Of a stretch of 30,203 bases of DNA, positions 20,930 to 29,467 are shown in pieces. The notes under the pieces were generated by a model. The model had not been told where the DNA came from. It made no database searches and saw only the letters and a list, made by a program, of their open reading frames with translations. Source of the stretch: Perkinsus chesapeaki (Eukaryota > Perkinsozoa > Perkinsida > Perkinsidae); assembly GCA_013115145.1 (NCBI GenBank), contig JAAPAO010000440.1, forward strand, positions 1 to 30,203. The letters are read 5' to 3'. The stretch's first letter is position 1, and each line of letters starts with the position of its first letter. The translations under genes were made by a program, and so were the position numbers.

Positions 20930-21268
20930 GAAGATCGGTTTCTGGTGATATCTCGCGTTTCATGATTATCAATAACTGTCTTTGTGTTGGTCAACTGATG
21001 CTCGCGATTGGGGGTGTGCTGAGGGTTTTGGTATTTGCGCTCTGCGAGTTTTCGGTCTTACACTGGGGAGATTCTCCGTGGAATTTTCTCGTAGACTGAA
21101 TTCATTGTCGACTCCTCCGAGAAAACACCGAAATTCATTCACTCCGAGTCGCAGTGAATGAGTTTTTGAGGCTCAAAGTGGACGGGTTTTTGGATATGGC
21201 AGTCAAGCTGTGCGAAGAGAAGTCGCTTGTCAGGAGCGTTGTGAATGTGTAGGGCTGGCTTGAAGCAG
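20930..21268. other. Spacer with a hairpin and a possible exon
   Basis: An open stretch (about 21151-21249) encodes LRLKVDGFLDMAVKLCEEKS and looks coding, but I could not join it in phase to either neighbour. It could be a lost 3' exon of the preceding gene or part of a remnant. A 9-bp hairpin lies at 21135-21161. Confidence 0.4.
21135..21161. repeat. Hairpin, 9-bp stem
   Basis: TCATTCACT (21135-21143) and AGTGAATGA (21153-21161) are perfectly complementary, with a 9-nt loop. Confidence 0.55.
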
Positions 21269-21640
21269 AATGGGAGCTACTGAAGGGCGAACAACCATGA
21301 CTATCTTCAAGAGTTGGGCAATCTATTGGCAAATGTTGCACCACAAGCAGGTGAGGAAAGTGGCTGGCTATGAAAGTCTGAATGGTTTTGGCGAATTATT
21401 TTTTTAGGAGGGGACGGTGTACTGCTAGCCTTCAGCAGCTATGCCCAGCTTAGAACAGCGATTGACTATTGGGCATCCCATGATATAACGAATCGATTGC
21501 AGCAGAGGGGGCTGAGGATATTCGAAGAACCGATGATGATGCAGTAGGTTATCGAATATGTCAGCTGTGGGGTTCGAACCCACGCGGATCTCTCCACCAG
21601 AACTTGAGTCTGGCGCCTTAGACCACTCGGCCAAACTGAC
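21269..21640 (+). pseudogene. Duplicated RTEL1 fragment (exons 13-14 plus intronic tRNA)
   Basis: Nearly identical to 25511-25880: the last part of RTEL1 exon 13, the intron with its TTTTTAG acceptor, exon 14 and the start of the next intron including a tRNA-Leu gene. Differences are few single bases and a small length change just before the exon 14 donor that shifts the frame. Similarity begins abruptly at 21269 and ends exactly at the tRNA's 5' edge (21640). No other RTEL1 exons adjoin it, so it is a non-functional segmental copy about 1.3 kb upstream of the RTEL1 start. Confidence 0.85.
21559..21640 (-). tRNA. tRNA-Leu (anticodon CAA), copy 1
   Basis: 82-nt type II tRNA. Acceptor GTCAGTT/AGCTGAC, D-arm TGGCCGAGTGGTCTAAGGCG, anticodon arm CCAGA-CTCAAGT-TCTGG, long variable arm, and perfect T-arm GTGGG-TTCGAAC-CCCAC. 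Identical in body to copies 2, 3 and 5. No TTTT run follows the 3' end. It sits in a duplicated RTEL1 intron fragment. Confidence 0.9.
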
Positions 21641-21821
21641 TTGCATGTTAGGCTCCCTCACCCTGGCGGTCGCGGGATTAGCCAGGCCGGTACAGCTGGT
21701 CGACTAGTGCAATGGCGCCATACGATGCGCGGCTAGCCTTCAGCCATATCCTATTGCAATCTCATTAGTATTTCACGAGCAGTCACTTGTTGCAAATCGC
21801 GGCATTGAATGCTGAGCCTCG

Positions 21822-22223
21822 ATGGGGAAAGTAGATATCTTTTGCAGATTCTCTCAAACTCTGGTTCTTCCGTATGCTTCCAAAGTCGTGCATAGGAGTT
21901 CGATCATAGAACTTCAGAAGTTCAACTTCTATGATAGAACTGAACGGGAAGGGGGAAGTTCGTCACGATACACCCCATGGGCTTACCGCACACACCTGCC
22001 AACAAATGGCGGCAGGTAGAAGTTCCTGCACGCTGACTGTTTTAGCAATTGGTGGGTGATTGATTGTTACAGACTGGTCAAAAAAATTGTCCAGCGCAAA
22101 CTTCACCAACTCCGGGAGGTTCAAGCACTAATCGAAAGTGCATGCCATCCTGATTACAACGGTGCCTTGGATGATGTCAGATTCGATCAAGTTGCGGAGA
22201 AATGCGAGATTAAGGTTCGATAA
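21822..22223 (+). CDS. Small two-exon gene of unknown function
   Basis: Proposed exons 21822-22016 and 22072-22223; intron GTAGAA...GTTACAG joins AG+A in phase. The second exon encodes LVKKIVQRKLHQLREVQALI and ends AEKCEIKVR, a basic then amphipathic helix of convincing coding texture. The first exon (with IIELQKFNFYDRTEREGG) is less certain because it contains a strong hairpin, and the true start may be further upstream. The beginning of exon 2, including its splice acceptor, is repeated inverted at 22379-22408. No family recognised. Confidence 0.4.
21897..21941. repeat. Hairpin, 15-bp stem with one mismatch
   Basis: AGTTCGATCATAGAA (21897-21911) pairs with TTCTATGATAGAACT (21927-21941), 14 of 15 positions, with a 15-nt loop. 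It lies inside the proposed first exon of the small gene here, or argues that this exon is non-coding. Confidence 0.65.
22068..22097 (+). repeat. 30-bp inverted repeat, left arm
   Basis: This 30-bp segment spans a splice acceptor and the first codons (LVKKIVQR) of an exon. It matches the reverse complement of 22379-22408 at 29 of 30 positions. The arms are 281 bp apart. Confidence 0.8.
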
Positions 22224-22264
22224 TTTATGTTGGGCCGCCAGAAATTTTCTAAAATTATAATCTC

Positions 22265-22477
22265 TCAGGGGATAGGGCCCGTGCGCAGGTGAATCGTATA
22301 CCACTGGAAAGGGCTACAAATTTCTGATCCAATGCTACCGTTTTCATCCTCAGACTCGGGTACATCATATTCAGATCGGCGCTGGACAATTTTTTTGACC
22401 AGACTGTATGTAACTGTCAGCTCAAAATGCTCTGGTTTGCCCAGAGCTTTCGCTCGGCAACAGACGGACCCGAGCAC
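22265..22477 (-). other. Possible minus-strand terminal exon
   Basis: Reading right to left, a TACATACAG acceptor near 22404 leads into LVKKIVQRRSEYDVPESEDE and a stop at 22265-22267. The first eight residues repeat the plus-strand exon at 22072. Either a diverged inverted copy of a gene end or a chance reading through the inverted repeat. Upstream exons were not found. Confidence 0.3.
22379..22408 (-). repeat. 30-bp inverted repeat, right arm
   Basis: Reverse complement of 22068-22097 with a single mismatch. On the minus strand it also presents an acceptor-like TACAG followed by the same open frame. Confidence 0.8.
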
Positions 22478-22512
22478 CGACGGACGTGGAAATGGGTCTT
22501 TTCTCCGGGTTT

Positions 22513-22598
22513 AGTCCTTTAAAAGGACTACACTGGTATTTAACTGGGTGTCGCCCTCCACCCAATCGACAACGGTTTCTGAGGGAGAGAAAACCGTT
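22513..22598. repeat. Three consecutive hairpins upstream of RTEL1
   Basis: AGTCCTTT-A-AAAGGACT (22513-22529), TGGGTG...CACCCA (22545-22564) and AACGGTTT...AAACCGTT (22571-22598) follow each other in non-coding DNA, about 310 bp before the RTEL1 start codon. The first two resemble the palindrome pair at 5051-5085. They could act in RNA or as regulatory sites; no function is shown. Confidence 0.55.
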
Positions 22599-22906
22599 TC
22601 TCGGTACTCTGAGTACTACACAGTCTTCTAGATAGCTTTCATTTCAAGCTCATTCAGATTGTACTGTAGAGTTATCGAGCAACGGTACTTGTATACAGAT
22701 CGACCCTGTGGGAAGAGTGTCGAGTGCTGTAAAGCCGCTAGCTCCTCTACTACCTCTCCTCTGCTGAGTGAGACACTTTCTTGAATTCATTGTGTTAACC
22801 TCTAGCTCTCCTCTTGTGTATTCCCTATCGCATGGGTTGGCAGATTACTTGGTCTTGAGAGTTGCTAAGGCTCATGTACGTACCTTAGCGGTTGGTCATT
22901 CTTTTC

Positions 22907-25900
22907 ATGTCCTCGTCATCGTCATCCACTACAGCAGCGGACGGGGTACAAGTCTACGATATTAGGGGAGTCCCTGTTGAATTCCCGTATGAGGCCTACC
23001 CTCCGCAGTTAAGTTACATGAATAAGGTGATCATCCTATATCAATTGGCTAACACTTGAAGCAGTCGAGCAGGTCATCGAGACTCTTCAAGCTGCTAGCT
23101 CGAGAGCTCCCAGCGCCGGTGTGCCCACACCTCATAATGCACTCCTGGAATCACCAACTGGCACAGGCAAGTCTCCGCTTGATCACTAAATAATGCTGAG
23201 GTCGCATTTGCACTTATTCGGCATTCAGGGAAAACGTTGTGCCTTCTTTGCGCGACACTAGCGTGGCGGCGGGCGATTGCGAATGGCTCCGCGGCTCCAG
23301 CGGTGTCGACCGTCGCCCTGCCCCACACTGAGAATTCCGAGTCGCTGATGATGCCAGAGGGTATCTCACGTAACTTTAATGTTGGTAATCCTCCAGTCAT
23401 GGGCGATCTCATATTGCCGGGCGTGTCAGGGCTCACCGGACAGTCTTGGCGGTCTAAACGAGACATAGTAGAACAACATCAACAGGAGTCCCAGAGATCT
23501 CGACGATCCCCATCTCCGCCCGCTCGAACAAAACTTGCCACTGCTGCCCCGAAAATTATATATTCCTCAAGAACGCACAGCCAGCTTCGGCAAGTAAGAA
23601 CCCTCCTTAAACACACCCAAAATGGGTACGTGTTGACCTTCTGTATGAGTCGTTGCTCCAACTGGAGAACCTAACTTGGTAGGTTATGAGAGAGCTGAGA
23701 GGAACAAGCTATGCACAAGATTGCCAGCATATCACGCTTGCTTCCAGAGATCATTACTGCGTACACAGCAAGATCAATGCAATTCCAGGGAGTCGCAAGA
23801 CAGCTGCGTGTACGAGGTAGGCATCAGTAGTAATTCAGGGCAGATGTTCTATCTCAGCCTTATATTGAAGAATGCTTGTCCATTTTATAATCGTATTTGG
23901 AAGATGAATGAAACACCATCGATGATACCTCCGCCGGCCCTCGATGTGGAGGAGTTGCGATCTCATGGCATAGGCAAAGGTTCGCAAAGCCTCCACCATC
24001 TCTCAGGATTATTGTCTTCCATTTCCCTAGGGTACTGTCCTTTCTATTATGCCCGTAAAGTGGCTCGAGAGGGAACAAATGTTGGATGCGTTCTTGTCCC
24101 ATATAATTATCTCTTCGACTTGGCAGCCCTTAGGGGAGCTCTTGGACCGCAGGCTCTGGAGGGTGAGCCCTTGTCTCGGGTCGTTGGGGTCTTTACTCTA
24201 TAGCCCAGGTGCAGTTGTCATTGTGGATGAGGGCCATAATATTGAGACTGTCTGTGAAGAGTCGGCTAGTTTCGAGTTTGGTAACTTTGACATATTCTCA
24301 GCATTGGAGGAAGTTGATGAGGTACGCTTCGATCCTCACGAAATGCCTCTCGCTTCGACTCGTCCTAGCCTGGATCTCTCAGGCACTTTATCGTTGCAAG
24401 CACGTTTCTCAAGTTCTCGGATTGAACGTCGAGCAGCCGTCCTCTCCTGACGGCTTGTCTTCGTCAACTACCCCGGTCACAGAAGAAGACCTACTCAGGC
24501 TCAAACAGGTTGGCCATCACCTTGCTGCCATTGAGTAGATATGTCGCTCAGGACCTGACTGACATTGAAGCGACCCTAACATCGTCAGATATAATTACGG
24601 CAACCGAAGGTGGAGCGGCCCTAGAGTTTTTTGAGAAGTCAGGTATAACAGAGAAGACTATGCCGAGAATTCGCTTGGCTGTCGAAGGGGTAACGCTTCC
24701 ACTGTTGGCATTCCCATTGGAGGCGACTCTCAGGCGATTTCCCTCTTCCACACCACTGCGCCGGAAGTTGATGTCGGCGGTCATGCGAACAACAACACTC
24801 TAGGTGGTGGAGGAGGAGCGCAGCAGCTGTATGGAAGCGTGTTGTCTTCATTAGGTGCGGCTACATCAGGAGCATTCTTGGAGAGCTTCCAGCGAGTTCT
24901 GGATTTAGTTTTCGAAAGTGGAGCGGGGCACAAGGACCTCTTGGATAAGGTCAAACATCTTCCGTATCGGTGAACTCGTAAGGAATCTTGCTGCGTAGGT
25001 TTTCCGTTTTTCTATAACCGAAGGCCGTGACATGAGAGCCGTCAAATGCCGAGAGGAAAACATACGTCAACAGGCTGATCATATGAAATGCGTCCACTTG
25101 AGGTATTCAATCGTCTGTTGAACTGCCGAAATCGTCGGTAACAGACTCTGTTCTCCAGAATTGAAAATATATGCGAATTGCTATTGCACGACAGTGTGTT
25201 GAGTGTACACTTCAGATAACATTTCAGATGCTTCTCGGGAGGAGTAGCAGCCCGGCGGCTGTTGGCGAGTGAAGGAATCCTCTCCCTTATTATCACTAGC
25301 GGTACACTATCTCCTCTGGCTGAGTTCAAGAGGGGTCTCCGTGGAGTAGAGTTTCCTATCATGCTTGAGAACGATCATATCATAAGTGCGTACAAGTTGT
25401 GCAGGCAACTCGCCGTCACTCGCTCAGGCCATCCCACAGAAGTTGCAGAGAAGTCGGTAACACAGGTCTGGGGAGGGATCGTTTGCGCTGGCCCGACTAA
25501 TGTGAGACTAAATGGGAGCTATCGGACGAGGAACAACCACGACTATCTTCAAGAGTTGGGCAATCTATTGGCAAATGTTGCACCAAAAGCAGGTGAGGAA
25601 AGTGGCTGGCTATGAAAGTCTGAATGGTTTTGGCGAATTATCTTTTTAGGAGGGGACGGTGTACTAGTAGCCTTCAGCAGCTATGCCCAGCTTAGAACAG
25701 CTATTGACTATTGGGCATCCCATGATATAACGAATCGATTGCAGCAGAGGGGGCTGAGGATATTCGAAGAACCGAATGATGCAGTAGGTCATCAAATATG
25801 TCAGCTGTGGGGTTCGAACCCACGCGGATCTCTCCACCAGAACTTGAGTCTGGCGCCTTAGACCACTCGGCCAAACTGACTGACGATATTTGCAAGCTTT

Positions 25901-27437
25901 TCATCGCTTCGCAAAGTTTCGACACATGTTTTGCAACTCACTGAGCCAACTGTGAAGGAACTATTCGAAAGCTCCACGCGGGAAAGTCAATTGAAGTATG
26001 ATCGTCGATTTTCGAAAGGCGTAGTCGGCGTCCGATCTAGTTCTTGGGAATTTAAAGTGTGAACTTGTTTGACAGTCCACCGAGCATGCCCATTAACCAC
26101 AGACATTCGGGCGGTGCTCCTAATATGTCAGCTGTGGGGTTCGAACCCACGCGGATCTCTCCACCAGAACTTGAGTCTGGCGCCTTAGACCACTCGGCCA
26201 AACTGACTGATGGTCATGCAAGGTCATCTACTTGTTATTTCAGACTCGCCTGAGGCCTGTCCTTGCCGAGTATACTGCGGCTATCGCTTCCGATTCCTGC
26301 ACAGGAGCTATACTCTGCGCCGTTTGCCGCGGTAAGATCTGCGAAGGCGTTGATCTCACAGACCGTCAGTGCCGAATAGTCATAATTGTCGGGGTAATGA
26401 CACTATGATCTCCCAAGTGATCCCTAGTGGACTCTTTCCGAAAGATACCATACCCAATGTATAAAGATGACAAGGTTCAGTTAAAGATGCAGTTTTTGGA
26501 TACGGCAAGGGACATCGAGGATCTAGATAAAAGTTGGCCTGTTCCGGTCCACAGAGCAAACCGTTGCCAACTCAGATGTCACTGCTGGCCTTGGCCGTGC
26601 GTGGTATAGCCTTGAGGCGATGCGTGCAGTGAATCAAGCCGTAGGACGTATTATCCGGCACAAAAATGACTTTGGTGCGGTTCTGCTCTGTGATGAAAGG
26701 TTAGCTCGGGTTTCCGTCTCGCTGCGGAACTTTCAATGATCCTCAGATTTGAGGGTGAGGGTAATAGGCTCCCTGCGTGGCTTCGGCCACACGTAAAGCT
26801 CTATAAGACGTTCGGGCCTGCAATAGGGTCCCTTACGCAGTTCTTCAATCAAATCCCAGATTCTCTTTCCTCATCAGCTCGACTTTGCAAAGATGCTTAC
26901 CTCGAGGCAGCTATAAATAGCGAAAAGGAAGCTACGAAGTCCAGCAAGCTTATAAAGCGGATTGGAGTTGGTGCATCAGCTGCCACGGCAAGCTCTTCTG
27001 CTACTGGAAGAGATACCCGTGGGGAGAATCTAAACTCCCTAGCGAACCAGATGTTGAAGCAAGTGGCCGACTCGACTGCTGAAAAGAATACAAAATCTAA
27101 AAATGGTGAATTCATTGCCCTTCTGAACCGCACATTGTCTAAGGAAGACAGTAAGGTTATTACCGAATGCACTAAGCTGATAGTAACCGGTGGACAGTCC
27201 CTCCCAGATGAGCAGTTGCGAGACACCCTGAGGAGAGTTTATCAGATTCTTTGGGGCAGTGGCTCCGAATCTAATCGAGAACTGGTGCGACGTTTCTATG
27301 AGATGGTTAGACGAGTTAAGAAGAATCCTAGAGTACCAATATTATGGCAAGAGGTTATGGAGGAATTTGTTGATGAGAAACCAGCAGCGAAAAGGTTTAA
27401 GATTGATCAAACTCAAATTCAAAAAAGTCAGATTTGA
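22907..27437 (+). CDS. RTEL1: RTEL1-family DNA helicase (Fe-S, XPD-like), 18 exons
   Basis: Exons 22907-23026, 23073-23166, 23229-23593, 23683-23816, 23858-23979, 24031-24162, 24209-24321, 24383-24508, 24552-24689, 24734-24949, 24999-25102, 25228-25385, 25449-25592, 25650-25783, 26244-26393, 26445-26504, 26557-26699, 26747-27437: all phases close, about 1047 residues. Order of motifs: [13 protein letters not shown] (Q-motif region), [19 protein letters not shown] (Walker A and RTEL1-typical continuation), [11 protein letters not shown] (Ia), Fe-S cysteines 219, 236, 245, 281, VDEGHN (motif II, 329-333; usually DEAH), ESASF, SGTLSP (III), [12 protein letters not shown] (V), [12 protein letters not shown] (VI), [12 protein letters not shown]. 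The C-terminal 150 residues contain a helical harmonin-homology-like region. RTEL1 unwinds D-loops, telomeric loops and G-quadruplexes in the nucleus. Introns 5 and 12 are in-frame and could be retained. Confidence 0.9.
23167..23228 (+). other. GC-AG intron inside the RTEL1 Walker A codons
   Basis: The exon ends ACAG and is followed by GCAAGTC; the intron closes with ATTCAG. Removing exactly 62 nt restores [15 protein letters not shown] donor cannot give the motif. The donor matches the known GC-AG consensus (AG/GCAAGT). Confidence 0.8.
25799..25880 (-). tRNA. tRNA-Leu (anticodon CAA), copy 2
   Basis: 82-nt type II cloverleaf, same body as copy 1, antisense within RTEL1 intron 14. The 3' flank (minus strand) has only TTT, no T4 terminator. 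Confidence 0.9.
26126..26207 (-). tRNA. tRNA-Leu (anticodon CAA), copy 3
   Basis: Identical body to copy 2, at the right end of the intronic cassette. No T4 run follows its 3' end. It lies 36 nt before the acceptor of RTEL1 exon 15. Confidence 0.9.
26505..26556 (+). other. Probable second GC-AG intron in RTEL1
   Basis: The frame must shift between QFLDT and TVANSDV. Donor ACG/GCAAGG with acceptor CACAGAG gives a 52-nt intron and restores phase. The only GT alternative is 22 nt (26533-26554), shorter than any other intron proposed in this window. Confidence 0.5.
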
Positions 27438-27609
27438 ACACTTTCATGAAAGCTTCAGTAGAAGAGTTTCCTTTGTAAGTATTCATTGAGTTCAGAGTGG
27501 TTAGCTAGTGATAAGCAAAGCTGAAATAGGCGGCATGATCGCTTTTGGGAAATGCTTTGGCGATGATCAACTGAGCGAAACTAATACATCTACAGGAGAT
27601 GATGGCATA

Positions 27610-27691
27610 TGTCAGCTGTGAGGTTCGAACTCACGCGGATCTCTCCACCAGAACTTATATCTGGCGCCTTAGACCACTCGGCCAAACTTAC
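27610..27691 (-). tRNA. tRNA-Leu-like copy 4, altered anticodon loop (TAA)
   Basis: Same 82-nt frame as the others but diverged. Anticodon loop is TATAAGT instead of CTCAAGT, so the anticodon becomes TAA (still Leu) and the near-universal U33 becomes A. Acceptor pair 3 is now mismatched (GTAAGTT). The T-stem changed on both sides, GTGAG/CTCAC, so pairing is kept. It may be a pseudogene or a copy changing specificity within the Leu codons. Confidence 0.75.
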
Positions 27692-27936
27692 TGACGATAT
27701 TGAAAAACCTTTTTATCGTTTCGCAAAGTTTCGGCACATTTTTTGCAAGTCACTGAGCCAACTGTGAAGGAACTATTCGAAAGCTCCACGCGGGAAAGTC
27801 AATTGAAGTATGATCGTCGATTTTCGAAAGGCGTAGTCGGCGTCCGATCTAGTCCTTGGGAATTTAAAGTGTGATCTTGTATGACAGTCCACCGAGCATG
27901 CCTATTAACCACAGACATTCGGGCGTGCTCCTAATA

Positions 27937-28018
27937 TGTCAGCTGTGGGGTTCGAACCCACGCGGATCTCTCCACCAGAACTTGAGTCTGGCGCCTTAGA
28001 CCACTCGGCCAAACTGAC
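27937..28018 (-). tRNA. tRNA-Leu (anticodon CAA), copy 5
   Basis: Identical body to copies 1-3, at the right end of the downstream cassette. No T4 terminator directly downstream. Confidence 0.9.
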
Positions 28019-28630
28019 TTTCGATTTGTTGGAGCAAGCCTGATCGAGTTGGGCAAGACTTGGCCGGCAAGTATCCGGTGAAGGAGAAAGACTGCTCTTT
28101 CAGCTGTGCTATCACTTTCTTAATGAGTTACAGTTACAAATCAATCATTCAACCAGTTCTTGTAGGCTTTAGCCCTTCTCCTTAATCGAGGCCGATACGG
28201 ATTCAATCGTTGAACCCTCGTCTCCGTGCACAAGACATACATAGTGCATGGGATATCTAATCATCTACTTTATCTAGAGTGTGCAACCGATGTGAAGATT
28301 GAAGCTGGGCGTGGAGCCGTGGACGATGTTGTTGATCGGTGACAGAAAGTACCACAGTATCCGAGACTATTGTCGAGTCAGAGAATGAGTCGAAGATGAA
28401 TGAACATGCCACGAAGTCTTTGTGCCAAAGAGTTTTCCGCCCGTCGAGTGGGAATCTTGGACTTGGATATTAGTTCAGAGTGTGCGGGCATACTGGGCAA
28501 GTGGCGCAGTTTGTGAGTCTTGTCATCAGAAGACAACCTCTGCTACGTCACGCTGTCACGATTGCATGGTGTGCCCGCGTGCCACGGCCTTCGACATGGA
28601 GTACTCATATATCGCCATTCAGTTAACCTT
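28019..28630. other. Spacer before the last gene
   Basis: Unique sequence after the tRNA cassette, no gene recognised. The open frame of the next gene extends back to a TTG at 28520, but without a start codon. A TTCAG acceptor-like site at 28617-28621 lies 9 nt before the ATG at 28631 and may be a leader trans-splicing or 5'UTR intron site. Confidence 0.4.
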
Positions 28631-29467
28631 ATGATTAGCCTGTCGGCCATCCTCTTTTTGTGGGGTCCTATTACCTCGGCTGTCGTTAAGCGCCATTTGA
28701 AGGAGGTGGGTAACCCGCCGTATGCATCCCCCGAGCATTTTCAAACCCATGGGGATTCGGTGGAATACGTTCTATCAGAGGGTGGAGTAGATAGGGTAAC
28801 TCTCGGTGCAAGCGGTGACTTTTCTGTTCCGGAGGGTTGCTCGACGAGTCAGAATAAGACGGGTATGACGTTTTGCTTCTACGGCAGCATTCAGACGAAG
28901 GGTGGGCAGACGACGGTTGATGCTCGTCTAAACTTGACCGATATTATCGATCCCAATAACTCAACGATGATTGGCCTCACTGCCACCTACGATGGGGTCA
29001 GGTATGTAAGCTTGCATGGTCATTTCGGTGGATGCGCGAAGGTTATACAGTACGGTGATCCATCGAGTCTATCGGTTGGGCTTTCAATCTGTACGGACGA
29101 AGAGCCCCCACCTCCGTCGAAGGCGTTTGGGAACGGCTTTCTGGCTGTCCTCTATAATGCGAAACTCTTCCTAGACTTCAGTGCCTTATCTAAGCAGCTT
29201 ATTCACAGCGACTTCATCTCTCCTTCGTCCTATGTTTACAGTAACGATGGACCTGTAGCAGGATCACACATGAGAACTAAAATGGAACGTTCTGTCGCAT
29301 ACGTGTCGACTGGGACGGCTTTGGCCTATTTATCATTCAAGAATACGGACGATACCTTCAAGGAATGGTCGTTGTTAGGCGGGGTGAGAGTTTCTGGCTC
29401 AGTATTTAGTCAAGAGGTGGCAAATAGAACCTTCATTTTCCTCAACAAAACCATCATATTGGAGTAG
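28631..29467 (+). CDS. Secreted orphan protein, intronless
   Basis: 278 residues from the ATG at 28631, chosen because it begins a good signal peptide (MISLSAILFLWGPITSA). The mature part is rich in beta-strand-like segments, with Cys pairs (PEGC..., FCFYGS, GGCAKV, SICTDEE) and N-glycosylation sites (NKT, NLT, NST, NRT, NKT), as in an extracellular domain of about 250 residues. No transmembrane or anchor signal at the C-terminus (NKTIILE). No family recognised; lineage-specific secreted protein families of this size are common in parasitic alveolates. Confidence 0.65.
   Translation: MISLSAILFLWGPITSAVVKRHLKEVGNPPYASPEHFQTHGDSVEYVLSEGGVDRVTLGASGDFSVPEGCSTSQNKTGMTFCFYGSIQTKGGQTTVDARLNLTDIIDPNNSTMIGLTATYDGVRYVSLHGHFGGCAKVIQYGDPSSLSVGLSICTDEEPPPPSKAFGNGFLAVLYNAKLFLDFSALSKQLIHSDFISPSSYVYSNDGPVAGSHMRTKMERSVAYVSTGTALAYLSFKNTDDTFKEWSLLGGVRVSGSVFSQEVANRTFIFLNKTIILE

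Larger units (their letters stand above)
25797..26207 (-). repeat. tRNA-Leu / 245-bp spacer / tRNA-Leu cassette in RTEL1 intron 14
   Basis: Two identical antisense tRNA-Leu genes flank a 245-bp spacer inside the 460-nt intron 25784-26243. The unit recurs with the same 409-bp tRNA-to-tRNA length at 27610-28018. Without it, the intron would be about 51 nt, matching its neighbours. The spacer has a 40-codon open stretch ([19 protein letters not shown]) of doubtful meaning. Confidence 0.85.
27608..28018 (-). repeat. Second copy of the tRNA-Leu cassette, outside RTEL1
   Basis: Starts 170 bp after the RTEL1 stop. Both its tRNAs and the 245-bp spacer align to 25797-26207 without net length change; the spacer part next to the left tRNA is most diverged. 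Similarity starts and stops at the tRNA edges: the flanks do not match. Confidence 0.85.

Noticed and set aside
25701-25925. Open frames with [23 protein letters not shown]
   Set aside because: These are translations of the tRNA-Leu gene, seen at each copy.
25881-26125. Extra RTEL1 exon in the tRNA cassette spacer ([14 protein letters not shown])
   Set aside because: Exon 14 joins exon 15 directly in phase and gives the family-typical spacing, while inclusion would add about 40 residues in a conserved region. Kept only as an open stretch.
26533-26554. 22-nt mini-intron in RTEL1
   Set aside because: It restores the frame, but a 52-nt GC-AG intron at 26505-26556 does too and fits the local size range.
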